Assembly: GCF_965655635.1 (NCBI RefSeq)
Contig: NZ_CBFHHE010000002.1
Coordinates: forward strand, 1 to 64,000
DNA length: 64,000 nucleotides
Direction of reading: 5' to 3'
DNA from: Nereida sp965655635
Lineage (GTDB): Bacteria; Pseudomonadota; Alphaproteobacteria; Rhodobacterales; Rhodobacteraceae
Positions within the stretch are counted from its first letter, which is position 1. Every line of letters starts with the position of its first letter. Of this stretch, positions 51,640 to 59,394 are shown piece after piece. The position numbers were made by a program, and so were the translations under genes. The notes beneath the pieces were generated by a model. It was not told the origin of the DNA and did no database searches. It saw only the letters and a list, made by a program, of their open reading frames with translations.

Positions 51640-52875
51640 TTAGGCTTTTTCCAACTCAAACGCATCATGAAGCGCTTGGACAGCCAGTTCCATGTATTTG
51701 CGATCAACCAGAACAGAGATTTTGATTTCGGAAGTGGTGATAACCTTGATGTTGACGCCTTCGGCTTGAAGGGCCGCGAACATTTTGGCGGCTACACCTG
51801 CGTGGCTGCGCATCCCGATGCCAACAACGCTTAGCTTAGCCACGTCTTTATCGGCGATCAGCTCTTGGTAGTTGATGCTGCCTGATGATTTGGCCTCCTG
51901 AAGGGCTTGATCGGCGCGCGCCACGTGATCAACGGGGCACGAGAACGTCATGTCGGTGCGGCCCTCTTCAGAGATGTTTTGCACGATCATATCGACGTTG
52001 ATGCCTGCTTCGGCCAACGGGCCAAAGATTGCAGCGGCGATGCCGGGGCGATCGGCGACCGAGATGAGGGTCATTTTGGCTTCATCACGGCTAAACGCCA
52101 CGCCGGAGACTACGTTGGATTCCATGATTTCCTCCTCATCGCAGACAAGAGTGCCTGCTTGATCTGATTGTTCTTCAAAACTTGATAACACGCGCAGCTT
52201 CACTTTGTAGCGCATCGCCAATTCAACAGAGCGTGTCTGAAGAACCTTTGCACCTTGTGAGGCCAGCTCGAGCATCTCTTCAAATGCGATCTTGTCCAAT
52301 TTGCGGGCTTTGTCAGAAACGCGTGGGTCTGTAGTGTAGACACCATCAACGTCTGTGTAGATATCGCACCGTTCTGCGCCGAATGCAGCAGCGAACGCCA
52401 CAGCAGTTGTGTCAGAGCCGCCACGGCCCAAAGTTGTGACGCGGCCTTCGGGGCTGATGCCTTGGAAACCTGCCACGACCGCAACCTTCATGCCGTTTTC
52501 GAACGTCCGCACGATGTTGTCTGTAGGGATTTCCTCAATGCGTGCCGAAGCGTGTGCAGAGGTGGTCTTGACGGGCACTTGCCAGCCCTGCCAGCTGCGT
52601 GCCGGAACGTCCATTTCCTGTAGTGTCAACGCCATTAGGCCAGCTGTCACCAACTCACCTGATGCTACGACTGCATCATATTCACGGGCGTCATAGAGGG
52701 GCGATATTTCGTTTACCCAGCCAACAAGTTCGTTTGTTTTGCCAGACATCGCGCTGACGATGACAATCACGTTGTACCCTTTGGCAACTTCAACGCCCAC
52801 GCGTTTGGCTGCGCGTTTGATACGATCAGGGTTTGCGACTGATGTGCCGCCAAACTTCATTACCAATGTCGGCAT
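51640..52875 (-). CDS. lysC: Aspartate kinase
   Basis: Aspartate kinase catalyses the first step of lysine, threonine and methionine synthesis (411 residues). The N-terminal signature is VMKFGGTSVANPDRIKR, with LGRGGSDTTAVAFAAAF and YTDVDGVYTTDPRV in the kinase domain. Two ACT domains follow from about residue 265 (PGIAAAIFGPLAEAGINVDMI and HAGVAAKMFAALQAEGVNIKVI), the sites for feedback inhibition. It has a monofunctional, ACT-containing form of normal length. Confidence 0.97.
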   Translation of the reverse strand: MPTLVMKFGGTSVANPDRIKRAAKRVGVEVAKGYNVIVIVSAMSGKTNELVGWVNEISPLYDAREYDAVVASGELVTAGLMALTLQEMDVPARSWQGWQVPVKTTSAHASARIEEIPTDNIVRTFENGMKVAVVAGFQGISPEGRVTTLGRGGSDTTAVAFAAAFGAERCDIYTDVDGVYTTDPRVSDKARKLDKIAFEEMLELASQGAKVLQTRSVELAMRYKVKLRVLSSFEEQSDQAGTLVCDEEEIMESNVVSGVAFSRDEAKMTLISVADRPGIAAAIFGPLAEAGINVDMIVQNISEEGRTDMTFSCPVDHVARADQALQEAKSSGSINYQELIADKDVAKLSVVGIGMRSHAGVAAKMFAALQAEGVNIKVITTSEIKISVLVDRKYMELAVQALHDAFELEKA

Positions 52876-52972
52876 ATTATGCGCCCTTTGTCTGATGTTG
52901 GGCGTCGTTTATGCCATGGGTGGTTTTTGGGCAAGTAGAAGGCGGGCGATTTAGCGATGGACGCGCAGCACG

Positions 52973-53383
52973 CTAGTTGGCTTTGTCTTTCGCCATGAAC
53001 GGCAGGGGCACCACAGGCACGCCGTCTTTGATCAACTCTTTGGCTTCTTGCACGTTGGCTTGGCCGTAAATTGCCCGCTCCGGCGTTTCACCATCATGAA
53101 TTTTACGCGCTTCGGCTGCGAAATTGGTGCCCACATCATCAGCGTTGGTTTCAATGTGTTTGCGCATTTCTGCAATCGCTTGCTCGGCGGGAGAGGCGGC
53201 TTGGCTAAGCGCGCCGCGGGCGGGGCGTACTTGCGGCGCCATCAATGATTTGGAGACATCTGTATCACCGCACACAGCACAAGACACCAATTTACGCCCG
53301 CGCAGCGTATCATAGCTGGCCGCGTCGGCAAACCAGCTGTCAAATTGGTGATCATTTGTACATTTCAAGTTATATCGGATCAT
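52973..53383 (-). CDS. DUF1178 family protein
   Basis: This 136-residue protein begins MIRYNLKCTNDHQFDSWF, with a second CxxC-type pair in LVSCAVCGDTDVSK; together the cysteines probably form a zinc ribbon (residues 8 and about 36-39). The rest is helical and ends PVVPLPFMAKDKAN. DUF1178 proteins are common in alphaproteobacteria and of unknown function. I take the internal Met (53383) as start, since the family begins with MI-Y-x-L-x-C; three extra codons upstream are possible. Confidence 0.88.
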   Translation of the reverse strand: MIRYNLKCTNDHQFDSWFADAASYDTLRGRKLVSCAVCGDTDVSKSLMAPQVRPARGALSQAASPAEQAIAEMRKHIETNADDVGTNFAAEARKIHDGETPERAIYGQANVQEAKELIKDGVPVVPLPFMAKDKAN

Positions 53384-53469
53384 GCGGATCAAAGGCCCTA
53401 AGCATCATCAAGTTACGTATTATGTAGGCAAAGCTGAGCCGAGAGCAAGATCACAAGCGAGCGGTTATG

Positions 53470-53976
53470 TTAGCTCAGCAAGTTGCGGTCGAACGAGGAG
53501 ATAATCGCGCGCAACTCAGGTTCATCCACTTTCTTGGCGGCTTTTGATTGGCTGAACCACTTGCGTTTGCGCTGATCTACTTCGGGGTAATCTTTGAGGA
53601 TTTTCTTGACCCTAAGCGGGTACACCATTGAGACGCATGGCAGGTTTGGCATGTCGTTCATTTGTTTGGTGTATGAGTAAAGCCCGATGCAGGTTTTGTA
53701 GATCTTTCCCTCAACACCCGCTTCCTCAAAAGCTTCTGTTGCAGCCGCATCACTTGGGGTTGTGTCAGCCATGGGCCAGCCTTTGGGGATGATCCAGCGT
53801 CCAGTCCCGCGTGAGGTAACCAACAAAATCTCAAGCTTGCCAGCCACAACCCGAAAGGGCAGCGCAGAGAACTGCGTGCGAAGGTCATACTTGGTTTTAC
53901 CCGTAACAGAGAGCGGTTGCTGCTTCATTGATTTGTTATTGCGTCTTTGCCCTGTAAGTTTTTTAGATGGTGGCAT
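53470..53976 (-). CDS. NUDIX hydrolase (diphosphoinositol-polyphosphate-type)
   Basis: This 168-residue protein carries a NUDIX fold. The box reads GWPMADTTPSDAAATEAFEEAGV: the EExG part is intact, but the first Glu of the consensus is Thr and the RE pair is TE. This variation matches the alphaproteobacterial branch related to diphosphoinositol polyphosphate phosphohydrolases (PKGWPM form). The C-terminal segment DQRKRKWFSQSKAAKKVDEPELRAII is typical too. GGAGG stands 8 bases before the ATG. Substrate is unknown, perhaps a dinucleoside polyphosphate. Confidence 0.85.
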   Translation of the reverse strand: MPPSKKLTGQRRNNKSMKQQPLSVTGKTKYDLRTQFSALPFRVVAGKLEILLVTSRGTGRWIIPKGWPMADTTPSDAAATEAFEEAGVEGKIYKTCIGLYSYTKQMNDMPNLPCVSMVYPLRVKKILKDYPEVDQRKRKWFSQSKAAKKVDEPELRAIISSFDRNLLS

Positions 53977-54139
53977 CGTTGTGTCCTCCGTGCCCCCTTA
54001 CCTAGTCAACATAGCGCTAATTTCCGATGAATTCAACTTTTTGCAGACATCAGGGTCAGCTCGGCGCATGTATTGGCGCGCTGATGTGTCTTTATAGGGA
54101 CTGGACAGTCATGGGTGTGGACCTAGGCTCACCATCGTT

Positions 54140-55279
54140 ATGACTGCACCATCTCTACTTGTTCGCCCCCTTTTCATCGGGTCCGAGATTTATCGCGGCT
54201 CGTCTTATGGCGCATGGCACCCGCTGCGTGTGCCGCGGGTCAGTACAGTTATGGATTTGTCGCGCGCACTGGGATGGTTGCCAGCACAGCAATACATCAC
54301 AAGTCCGCGCGCCAAGCCCGTGGCAATTTCTGCATGGCACACACCTGCCTATATTGCGGCGTTGCAAGCCGCAGAGGCGGCGCAAGACGTCAGCGAAGAA
54401 GTGCGCCGCCGGCATCACATCGGGACCCATTCAAATCCTGTCTTTGCAGAAGTGTTTCGCCGCCCTGCTACATCTGCGGGGGGTGCGCTTTTAGCCGGAG
54501 AATTACTTGCCAACGGGGGGCGTGTTTATGCGCCAGGTTGTGGCACCCATCATGCGATGCCTGATCGGGCAAACGGGTTTTGTTATTTCAACGACCCGGT
54601 TTTGAGTATTTTGTCGCTAAAGCGCAGCGGTGTGATACGCATTGCCTACATCGACATTGACGCCCATCATCCAGATGGGGTGGAGCACGCGTTTAAAGCC
54701 GACCCAGATGTATTGATGATTTCTACCCACGAGGAAAACAGATGGCCCCGCACTGGTGCGCTTGTTGATGAAGGGGTGGGAAACCTGTTTAATTTGCCTT
54801 TGCCAAAGCACAGCCACGATGACGACATGGCCTATACTTTGTCGGAACTCATATTGCCCGCACTGCAAACTTTCAGGCCTGATGCGATTGTCCTTCAATG
54901 CGGCGCAGATGCGGTCGAGGAAGATCCGCAGTCAACGCTTGCTATGTCCAACAACGCACATTTTGATGTGATCCGCGCATTGCTTCCCATGTGTCCGCGC
55001 TTTTTGCTGCTTGGTGGGGGCGGCTATAATCCGTGGTCCGTGGGCAGGCTTTGGACAGGTGCGTGGGGCGTGCTGAACGGTATTGAGCCACCTCGGGATC
55101 TTGATGACGCACCGCGCCGTGTATTGCAGGCCCTTACATGGAGCGGCCACAGCCGTGGGAAAAACAGGCCTACGCATTGGTCAACCACCTTGCGCGACGA
55201 TCCACGGAACGGGCCAGTTAAGGACGTGGTTCGTGAGCGGGTGGCTCAGCTTAAGAAGCGGCTCTTGGTGCGCGTGTAA
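54140..55279 (+). CDS. Histone deacetylase-like amidohydrolase (AcuC/AphA superfamily)
   Basis: This 379-residue zinc-dependent deacetylase-type enzyme shows GCGTHHAMPDRANGFCYFND (active-site histidines), YIDIDAHHPDGVEHAF (metal Asp and His), LQCGADAVEEDP (metal Asp) and GGGGYN (transition-state Tyr). The residues needed for activity all appear present. Bacterial members act on acetylpolyamines, acetoin pathway proteins or acetyl-lysine; nothing nearby picks one. Its 3' end overlaps the convergent waaA by 29 bases. Confidence 0.88.
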   Translation: MTAPSLLVRPLFIGSEIYRGSSYGAWHPLRVPRVSTVMDLSRALGWLPAQQYITSPRAKPVAISAWHTPAYIAALQAAEAAQDVSEEVRRRHHIGTHSNPVFAEVFRRPATSAGGALLAGELLANGGRVYAPGCGTHHAMPDRANGFCYFNDPVLSILSLKRSGVIRIAYIDIDAHHPDGVEHAFKADPDVLMISTHEENRWPRTGALVDEGVGNLFNLPLPKHSHDDDMAYTLSELILPALQTFRPDAIVLQCGADAVEEDPQSTLAMSNNAHFDVIRALLPMCPRFLLLGGGGYNPWSVGRLWTGAWGVLNGIEPPRDLDDAPRRVLQALTWSGHSRGKNRPTHWSTTLRDDPRNGPVKDVVRERVAQLKKRLLVRV

Positions 55280-56477
55280 CATGCGCTTCAAGTTCTGTAT
55301 AGAACGGCTCTTGATCTTGTGCGCGTCCTAAAACCGGTGCCGCCGCGTCGCACATCACATCTGGCCGGCAGGTCAGGATCTCATGCGCCAGGTCTTCGGC
55401 TGAACGGACCATCTTTGCGCCGCCCACAGCATTGAGGGCACCATAGCTTTCATTGAAATTTGACACGTGCGGGCCATGAAACACACCACACCCATGGCTT
55501 AGGGGTTCAAACGGCGTGTGCCCCCCAACGGGCTGGAAGCTACCAGCCACCACGCAAATATCAGCAATGTCATACCACAGCGCCATGTCGCCCATGGTAT
55601 CGGCCAAGGTGATCTGGGTAGTGTTGGTGCGGCGGGTCCGGTTCGAATATTGGGCCACGCTGAAACGCTGGCCAATCAGGCTTAAAACCTCGTCACGGCG
55701 TTTGGGATGGCGGGGCGCCAAGATCAAATGCCATCGCGGGTCTTCGGCATGCAAAATGTCAAAGGCATCAAGAATGAGCTTTTCTTCGCCTGCGTGGGTT
55801 GAAGCGCCCAAAACTGTGAAGGGGGCTTGGTACAGCTGTGCAAATTCTGAGAAATCCGCGTGGGGTGCGGGGCGTTGATAATGCTCTTTTAGGTTGTTGG
55901 GTGCGCTGGTGTTTGGCGCGCCGAGGGCTTTGAAACGTGCCCCGCTGTCGCGGTCTTGCGGGCTGACAAGGCTCAGCGTGCGGTAAATATTGCATAGTGA
56001 ACTGGGTAGTTTTTGCCACCGTGCAGCACTGCGCGCAGATAAACGCGCGCCAATAATCACGACTGGTATTTGTGCGTATGACAACACAGAAAGGCGGTTT
56101 GGCCAGATTTCGTTTTCGACAATGATATGCGCGCAAATGGACCAATTACGCAGTATCATATTTGTGATCCAACGTAGATCAATCGGTGCCAGATGCGCTT
56201 CGATCCGGTCGTTGCCCCAACTACGGATCATATCGCGGGCTGTAATCTGGTTGGTGGTGATCAGAATTTTGCGGCTTGGATCACGGCGCAAGAGCGCCTG
56301 AAGGGTTGCCTTGGCAGATGTGATTTCTCCGTTACTGGCTGCGTGGACCCAAATATGCGCGCCGCGCTGCGCAGGCCGTACAAAGCCAAGCCGCGCAGTT
56401 ACCCCCCCCATTTTCAGGATGGCGTGCAGCAAAATAAACGGTGCTGCGAAGGTTATGACGGCTCTATATATCAACAT
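55251..56477 (-). CDS. waaA: 3-deoxy-D-manno-octulosonic acid (Kdo) transferase
   Basis: WaaA adds Kdo to lipid A precursor at the inner membrane (408 residues from 56477). Membrane anchor is MLIYRAVITFAAPFILLHAI; the N-terminal glycosyltransferase domain has WVHAASNGEITSAKATLQ, and the C-terminal one has VLGASTHAGEEKLIL, LAPRHPKRRDEV and FQPVGGHTPFEPLSHGCGVFHGP, all typical of WaaA. The frame is open to a TTG at 56516 but the membrane anchor favours the ATG. A hairpin (TCCGCC-TTA-GGCGGA, 56485-56499) just upstream contains the probable ribosome site. No other LPS gene is adjacent. Confidence 0.9.
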   Translation of the reverse strand: MLIYRAVITFAAPFILLHAILKMGGVTARLGFVRPAQRGAHIWVHAASNGEITSAKATLQALLRRDPSRKILITTNQITARDMIRSWGNDRIEAHLAPIDLRWITNMILRNWSICAHIIVENEIWPNRLSVLSYAQIPVVIIGARLSARSAARWQKLPSSLCNIYRTLSLVSPQDRDSGARFKALGAPNTSAPNNLKEHYQRPAPHADFSEFAQLYQAPFTVLGASTHAGEEKLILDAFDILHAEDPRWHLILAPRHPKRRDEVLSLIGQRFSVAQYSNRTRRTNTTQITLADTMGDMALWYDIADICVVAGSFQPVGGHTPFEPLSHGCGVFHGPHVSNFNESYGALNAVGGAKMVRSAEDLAHEILTCRPDVMCDAAAPVLGRAQDQEPFYTELEAHVTRAPRAAS

Positions 56478-56484
56478 GGTCACA

Positions 56485-56499
56485 TCCGCCTTAGGCGGA
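56485..56499. promoter_or_regulatory. Palindrome covering the waaA ribosome site
   Basis: TCCGCC (56485-56490) and GGCGGA (56494-56499) form a perfect 6-bp dyad around TTA. On the minus strand the GGCGGA arm stands 7 bases before the waaA ATG and is the best Shine-Dalgarno candidate, so folding would mask it. Confidence 0.35.
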
Positions 56500-56712
56500 G
56501 ATATTGTGTCGAGCAAGGGTGCGCCTTTGATTAATTGATCAAAATGGCGGCGCTACGTGACGACAGATGGCTTTTAACACTGGGGTTTCGAAGAATTACT
56601 GTTTCTTTCAGTAAATTTTTGTGTAACTCGCCTCTGGAATTAAAAACAATCTTAACACTCGCTATGCAAAAACGGCAGCGTAACAAGTGCAGCCGGAGCG
56701 TAAGGCGCTAAT

Positions 56713-57246
56713 ATGTCGAATAGTGATAATAAAGATCAAAGTGGTCCGAGACCTGGTGATGTGCAAAGCCGCGCGTCACGTGGGGTAGTGAAGTGGTTTG
56801 ACCAAAACAAAGGAATTGGCTTCGTTGTTGATGGGCAAACCGGCGAGGATGTTTTGTTACATCAAAACATCTTACGAGAGCTTGGCCTCAGCTCAATCGC
56901 CAAAGAGGTCGAGCTGGCTTATTGGGTCGAGGACAGCGCGCGCGGCGCGCGGATTTCTGAAATTACAGAAGTTATTGCGTCTGAAGATCTGCTAACGATT
57001 GGGGATTTGTCTGCGGATGAGTTAAGTGCGTTACAGCCTGCCATCGTCAAATGGTTTGACGCCAAAAAGGGCTACGGCTTTGTAATTCCTTACGGCGAGG
57101 CGAAAGAGGTGTTCTTTCACGCAGAAACCCTGCGCCTGTCATCTTTGGGTGAGGTTGCCTCTGGATTGGGCATTTGTGTCGTAATTGAGAACGATGGGCC
57201 AAAAGCAGCCGTGAAGTATCTGTTTCCTTGGACAGACGCGTCTTAG
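56713..57246 (+). CDS. Tandem cold-shock-domain protein
   Basis: This 177-residue protein has two complete cold-shock domains. Domain 1 (about residues 22-90) has GVVKWFDQNKGIGFVV and EDVLLHQNIL; domain 2 (about 112-175) has AIVKWFDAKKGYGFVI and KEVFFHAETL, with the RNP1/RNP2-like aromatic residues. A polar tail of about 20 residues precedes domain 1. Two-domain CSPs of this type are common in alphaproteobacteria and bind single-stranded nucleic acids. In domain 1 RNP1, Ile replaces the usual Tyr (KGIGF), which may weaken binding there. Confidence 0.93.
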   Translation: MSNSDNKDQSGPRPGDVQSRASRGVVKWFDQNKGIGFVVDGQTGEDVLLHQNILRELGLSSIAKEVELAYWVEDSARGARISEITEVIASEDLLTIGDLSADELSALQPAIVKWFDAKKGYGFVIPYGEAKEVFFHAETLRLSSLGEVASGLGICVVIENDGPKAAVKYLFPWTDAS

Positions 57247-57312
57247 CTGGAGTTTGAATAAGCATCGTCTTGGCGTTGGTACCGTATCAGTACGACATTT
57301 TTGTTATTAACT

Positions 57313-57346
57313 GTTCATTGACGTATTTGTTCATTAAGCGTTCATC
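57313..57346 (+). repeat. Three direct GTTCATT repeats
   Basis: Copies start at 57313, 57329 and 57340; the first two are identical and the third ends in C. Spacing is 16 and 11 bases. They sit about 85-118 bases before a strong terminator in a non-coding gap and could be regulator half-sites. Confidence 0.35.
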
Positions 57347-57430
57347 AATGTTACGCTACCTAATTATCGTCGAGGAGGTTTTCTTTGACAGGTAACGAGT
57401 AGCGCCACATGCTTAATGTATTTAGTAATG

Positions 57431-57462
57431 AGCCTGATGGAGTTGCTCCGTCAGGCTTTTTT
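57431..57462 (+). terminator. Strong intrinsic terminator
   Basis: AGCCTGATGGAG (57431-57442) pairs with CTCCGTCAGGCT (57446-57457) over 12 bp with one G-T pair and a three-base loop; six T's close it. It ends a plus-strand transcript, either the cold-shock gene (stop 184 bases upstream) or a separate short RNA. Confidence 0.9.
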
Positions 57463-57614
57463 GGTGCGTAGAAGTAGAGCTCAAATTCAATACTTATAGC
57501 CTATTTCACCACCAATCACGCATCATTCACGTATTTGCTTTAAACAGCGTTAATTATTTCATAGGAACGCCCTGCCTTGTGTGCAGACATTGGTAGTATT
57601 GAGGTTGGTAGCTA

Positions 57615-57752
57615 GTGCGTGTGTTGATGATTGAAGATGACGAGGCCTTGGTCAAAGTTGTCGATAAAACTCTAAAAAAGCAGCGGGTGTTTGGAATATG
57701 CCTTACGCAGTGCCGCACTTGTCTGTGCGTGCATATCGCACGCCAGAGTTAG
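57615..57752 (+). pseudogene. N-terminal fragment of a response-regulator gene
   Basis: GTG at 57615 opens VRVLMIEDDEALVKVVDKTL, the beginning of a receiver domain (beta-1 strand plus the acidic pair of the phospho-acceptor pocket, as in CtrA/OmpR-type regulators). After about 24 codons the match ends and the frame runs into unrelated cysteine-rich residues and a TAG at 57750. The lost part would include the phospho-Asp and the DNA-binding domain. It is fused head-to-tail to the middle of a molybdenum hydroxylase gene, so it is a deletion or recombination scar. Confidence 0.6.
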
Positions 57753-58384
57753 CGCCGATTAGTTCGTGGCGATCTGTTGGTGCGTCATCGGCTGCGTTTT
57801 TTGTGGAGAGTTTTTTGGATGAAATGATCCATACTGCGGGGGTTGATCCGGTAGCAGAACGCTTAAGGTTGATACAGTCGCCACTTCACCGCGCTGTTTT
57901 GGAGGCAGTTGCTGAAATGTCGGATTGGGGTGCACCACTTGGCCAAGGGCAGGGGCGCGGCGTTGCCTTCGTCGAAAGCTTCGGTGTGCCAACTGCGGAA
58001 GTGGTTCAAGTGCGCGATACTAGTCGGGGCATTGTGATCGAAAAGGTCTGGGTTGCCGCAGAAGTGGGGCAGGTGCTTGATCCGATTAATTTTGAAAACA
58101 ACGTGATGGGCGGGGTTGCCTGGGGACTTGGTCACGCAATGAACTGTGAGATTACGTTCACAGATGGCGTCGCAGATCAGCGTAATTTTGACATGCACGA
58201 CGGAATGCGCATGGCGCAATGCCCGCACATTGAGGTCCGTGATTTGACGAACGGCGACAAAGTGCGCGGTATCGGTGAGCCACCTGTTCCCCCTGCCGCG
58301 CCTGCGCTTGCGAATGCGATCTTCGCTGCCACGGGACAAAGGCTGCGCAGGATGCCGTTCTGGAACGACATTGATTTTGCCTAA
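57668..58384 (+). pseudogene. iorB: C-terminal fragment of isoquinoline 1-oxidoreductase / aldehyde oxidase beta subunit
   Basis: This open frame (first ATG 57698, 228 residues) matches only the last third of the molybdopterin-binding large subunit of the IorB/xanthine dehydrogenase family. Segments seen are MPYAVPHLSVRAYRTPEL, WRSVGASSAAFFVESFLDE, GGVAWGLGHAMNCEITF and the terminal GIGEPPVPPAAPALANAIFA. Full-length IorB is over 700 residues, so the Mo-cofactor domains upstream are missing. The frame closes with TAA at 57665-57667, just inside the receiver fragment. No iorA (2Fe-2S) gene is nearby. I regard it as a remnant, though it keeps an open frame without internal stops. Confidence 0.8.
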
Positions 58385-58404
58385 GCGGAGATTGCTGCAG
58401 TAGT

Positions 58405-58448
58405 TGAGAATCGCTCGCAATTATCTTGCTAGTTGCGAGCGATTCGCA
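58405..58448. promoter_or_regulatory. Double dyad operator upstream of sitABCD
   Basis: Two 16-base arms (58405-58420 and 58433-58448) are inverted repeats of each other with one mismatch, 12 bases apart. Each arm is itself a dyad: the right one contains TGCGA-N5-TCGCA, and the left TGAGA-N5-TCGCA. That size and symmetry fit Fur-superfamily operators. In alphaproteobacteria sitABCD is controlled by the manganese-sensing homologue Mur, so Mur/Fur binding is the likely use. TATCTT between the arms could be a -10 element. Confidence 0.6.
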
Positions 58449-58482
58449 TAAAAGAGTGGCAGTCAACAATGGAGATCTGCAC

Positions 58483-59394
58483 ATGTTTTTCTTCCGTCCC
58501 TTGCTTTCATCGTCATTTTGTTCGCTGGTTATGGCGGGTACGTTTGCTATTTTGCCAATCAAGGCCGCTGCGGACGAACAGTTTAAAGTGGTGACGACTT
58601 TTACGGTTCTGGCTGATATGGCGCGCAATGTGGCCGGTGATGCAGCAGTGGTGGAAAGCGTGACAAAACCCGATGCAGAAATACACGGCTACGCCCCCAC
58701 GCCCCGCGATATTCTACGCGCACAGGGTGCGGATTTGATTTTGTGGAACGGGCTAAATCTTGAACTCTGGTTTGAGCAGTTCTTGAGCAATTTATCCGAC
58801 GTGCCCAGTGCCGTGCTGACTGACGGAATTACGCCGATCAGCATTTCTGCAGGTGAGTATACGGGCCTGCCAAATCCACATGCCTGGATGGGGCTGGATA
58901 ATGCGCTGATCTATGTGGATAATATACGTGACGCATTGGTCACTCATGATCCGGACAACGCCGAGACATACCGCGCGAATGCTGACGCGTACAAAGCGCG
59001 TATCACCCAAACGATTGCACCCCTACGAGACCGTGTCGCAGCCATTCCGCAACAACAGCGTTGGCTGGCAACGTGTGAAGGTGCGTTCAGCTACCTCATC
59101 AAGGACTTCGCAATGCAGGAGTTATATCTGTGGCCGATGAACGCAGATGCCCAAGGCACCCCACAACAAGTACGTCGTGTAATTGATGCCGTGCGTGCGA
59201 ACGATATTCCTGCGGTGTTTTGCGAAAGTACTGTGAGCCAAGCCCCGGCGGAGCAGGTCGCTAGTGAAACAGGTGCCAGTTACGGTGGCGTGCTCTATGT
59301 CGATAGCCTAAGTGCGCAGGACGGGCCCGTGCCGACATATCTGGATTTACTTCGCGTGACATCACAAACGATTGCTGATGGTTTGGGCGGATGA
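58483..59394 (+). CDS. sitA: Manganese/iron ABC transporter substrate-binding protein SitA
   Basis: This periplasmic metal-binding protein (303 residues) starts at ATG 58483, with GGAGA 7 bases upstream. A signal peptide ends near IKAAADEQF. The ZnuA/SitA-type fold shows FTVLADMARNVAG, EIHGYAPTPRDI (His ligand), LPNPHAWMGLDNA (His ligand), VFCESTVSQAPAEQVA (Glu) and GVLYVDSLSAQDGPVPTYLDLLR (Asp). The ligand set His-His-Glu-Asp fits Mn/Fe rather than Zn. It is the first gene of sitABCD. Confidence 0.93.
   Translation: MFFFRPLLSSSFCSLVMAGTFAILPIKAAADEQFKVVTTFTVLADMARNVAGDAAVVESVTKPDAEIHGYAPTPRDILRAQGADLILWNGLNLELWFEQFLSNLSDVPSAVLTDGITPISISAGEYTGLPNPHAWMGLDNALIYVDNIRDALVTHDPDNAETYRANADAYKARITQTIAPLRDRVAAIPQQQRWLATCEGAFSYLIKDFAMQELYLWPMNADAQGTPQQVRRVIDAVRANDIPAVFCESTVSQAPAEQVASETGASYGGVLYVDSLSAQDGPVPTYLDLLRVTSQTIADGLGG

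Larger units (their letters stand above)
57247..57614. other. AT-rich gap after the cold-shock gene with repeats and a terminator
   Basis: This 368-base gap has no long ORF. It holds three direct copies of GTTCATT/C (57313-57319, 57329-57335, 57340-57346), a purine-rich GAGGAGG followed by a five-codon TTG mini-frame (MTGNE, about 57384), and a strong terminator (57431-57462). After the terminator, AT-rich sequence with TTAA-N6-TTAA (57540-57553) leads to the receiver fragment. The stretch may contain a small RNA or simply the 3' untranslated region of the cold-shock gene. Confidence 0.4.

Noticed and set aside
57540..57553. TTAA-N6-TTAA as a CtrA site before the receiver fragment
   Set aside because: The CtrA box needs a 7-base spacer; here it is 6, and the stretch is AT-rich, so a chance match is likely.
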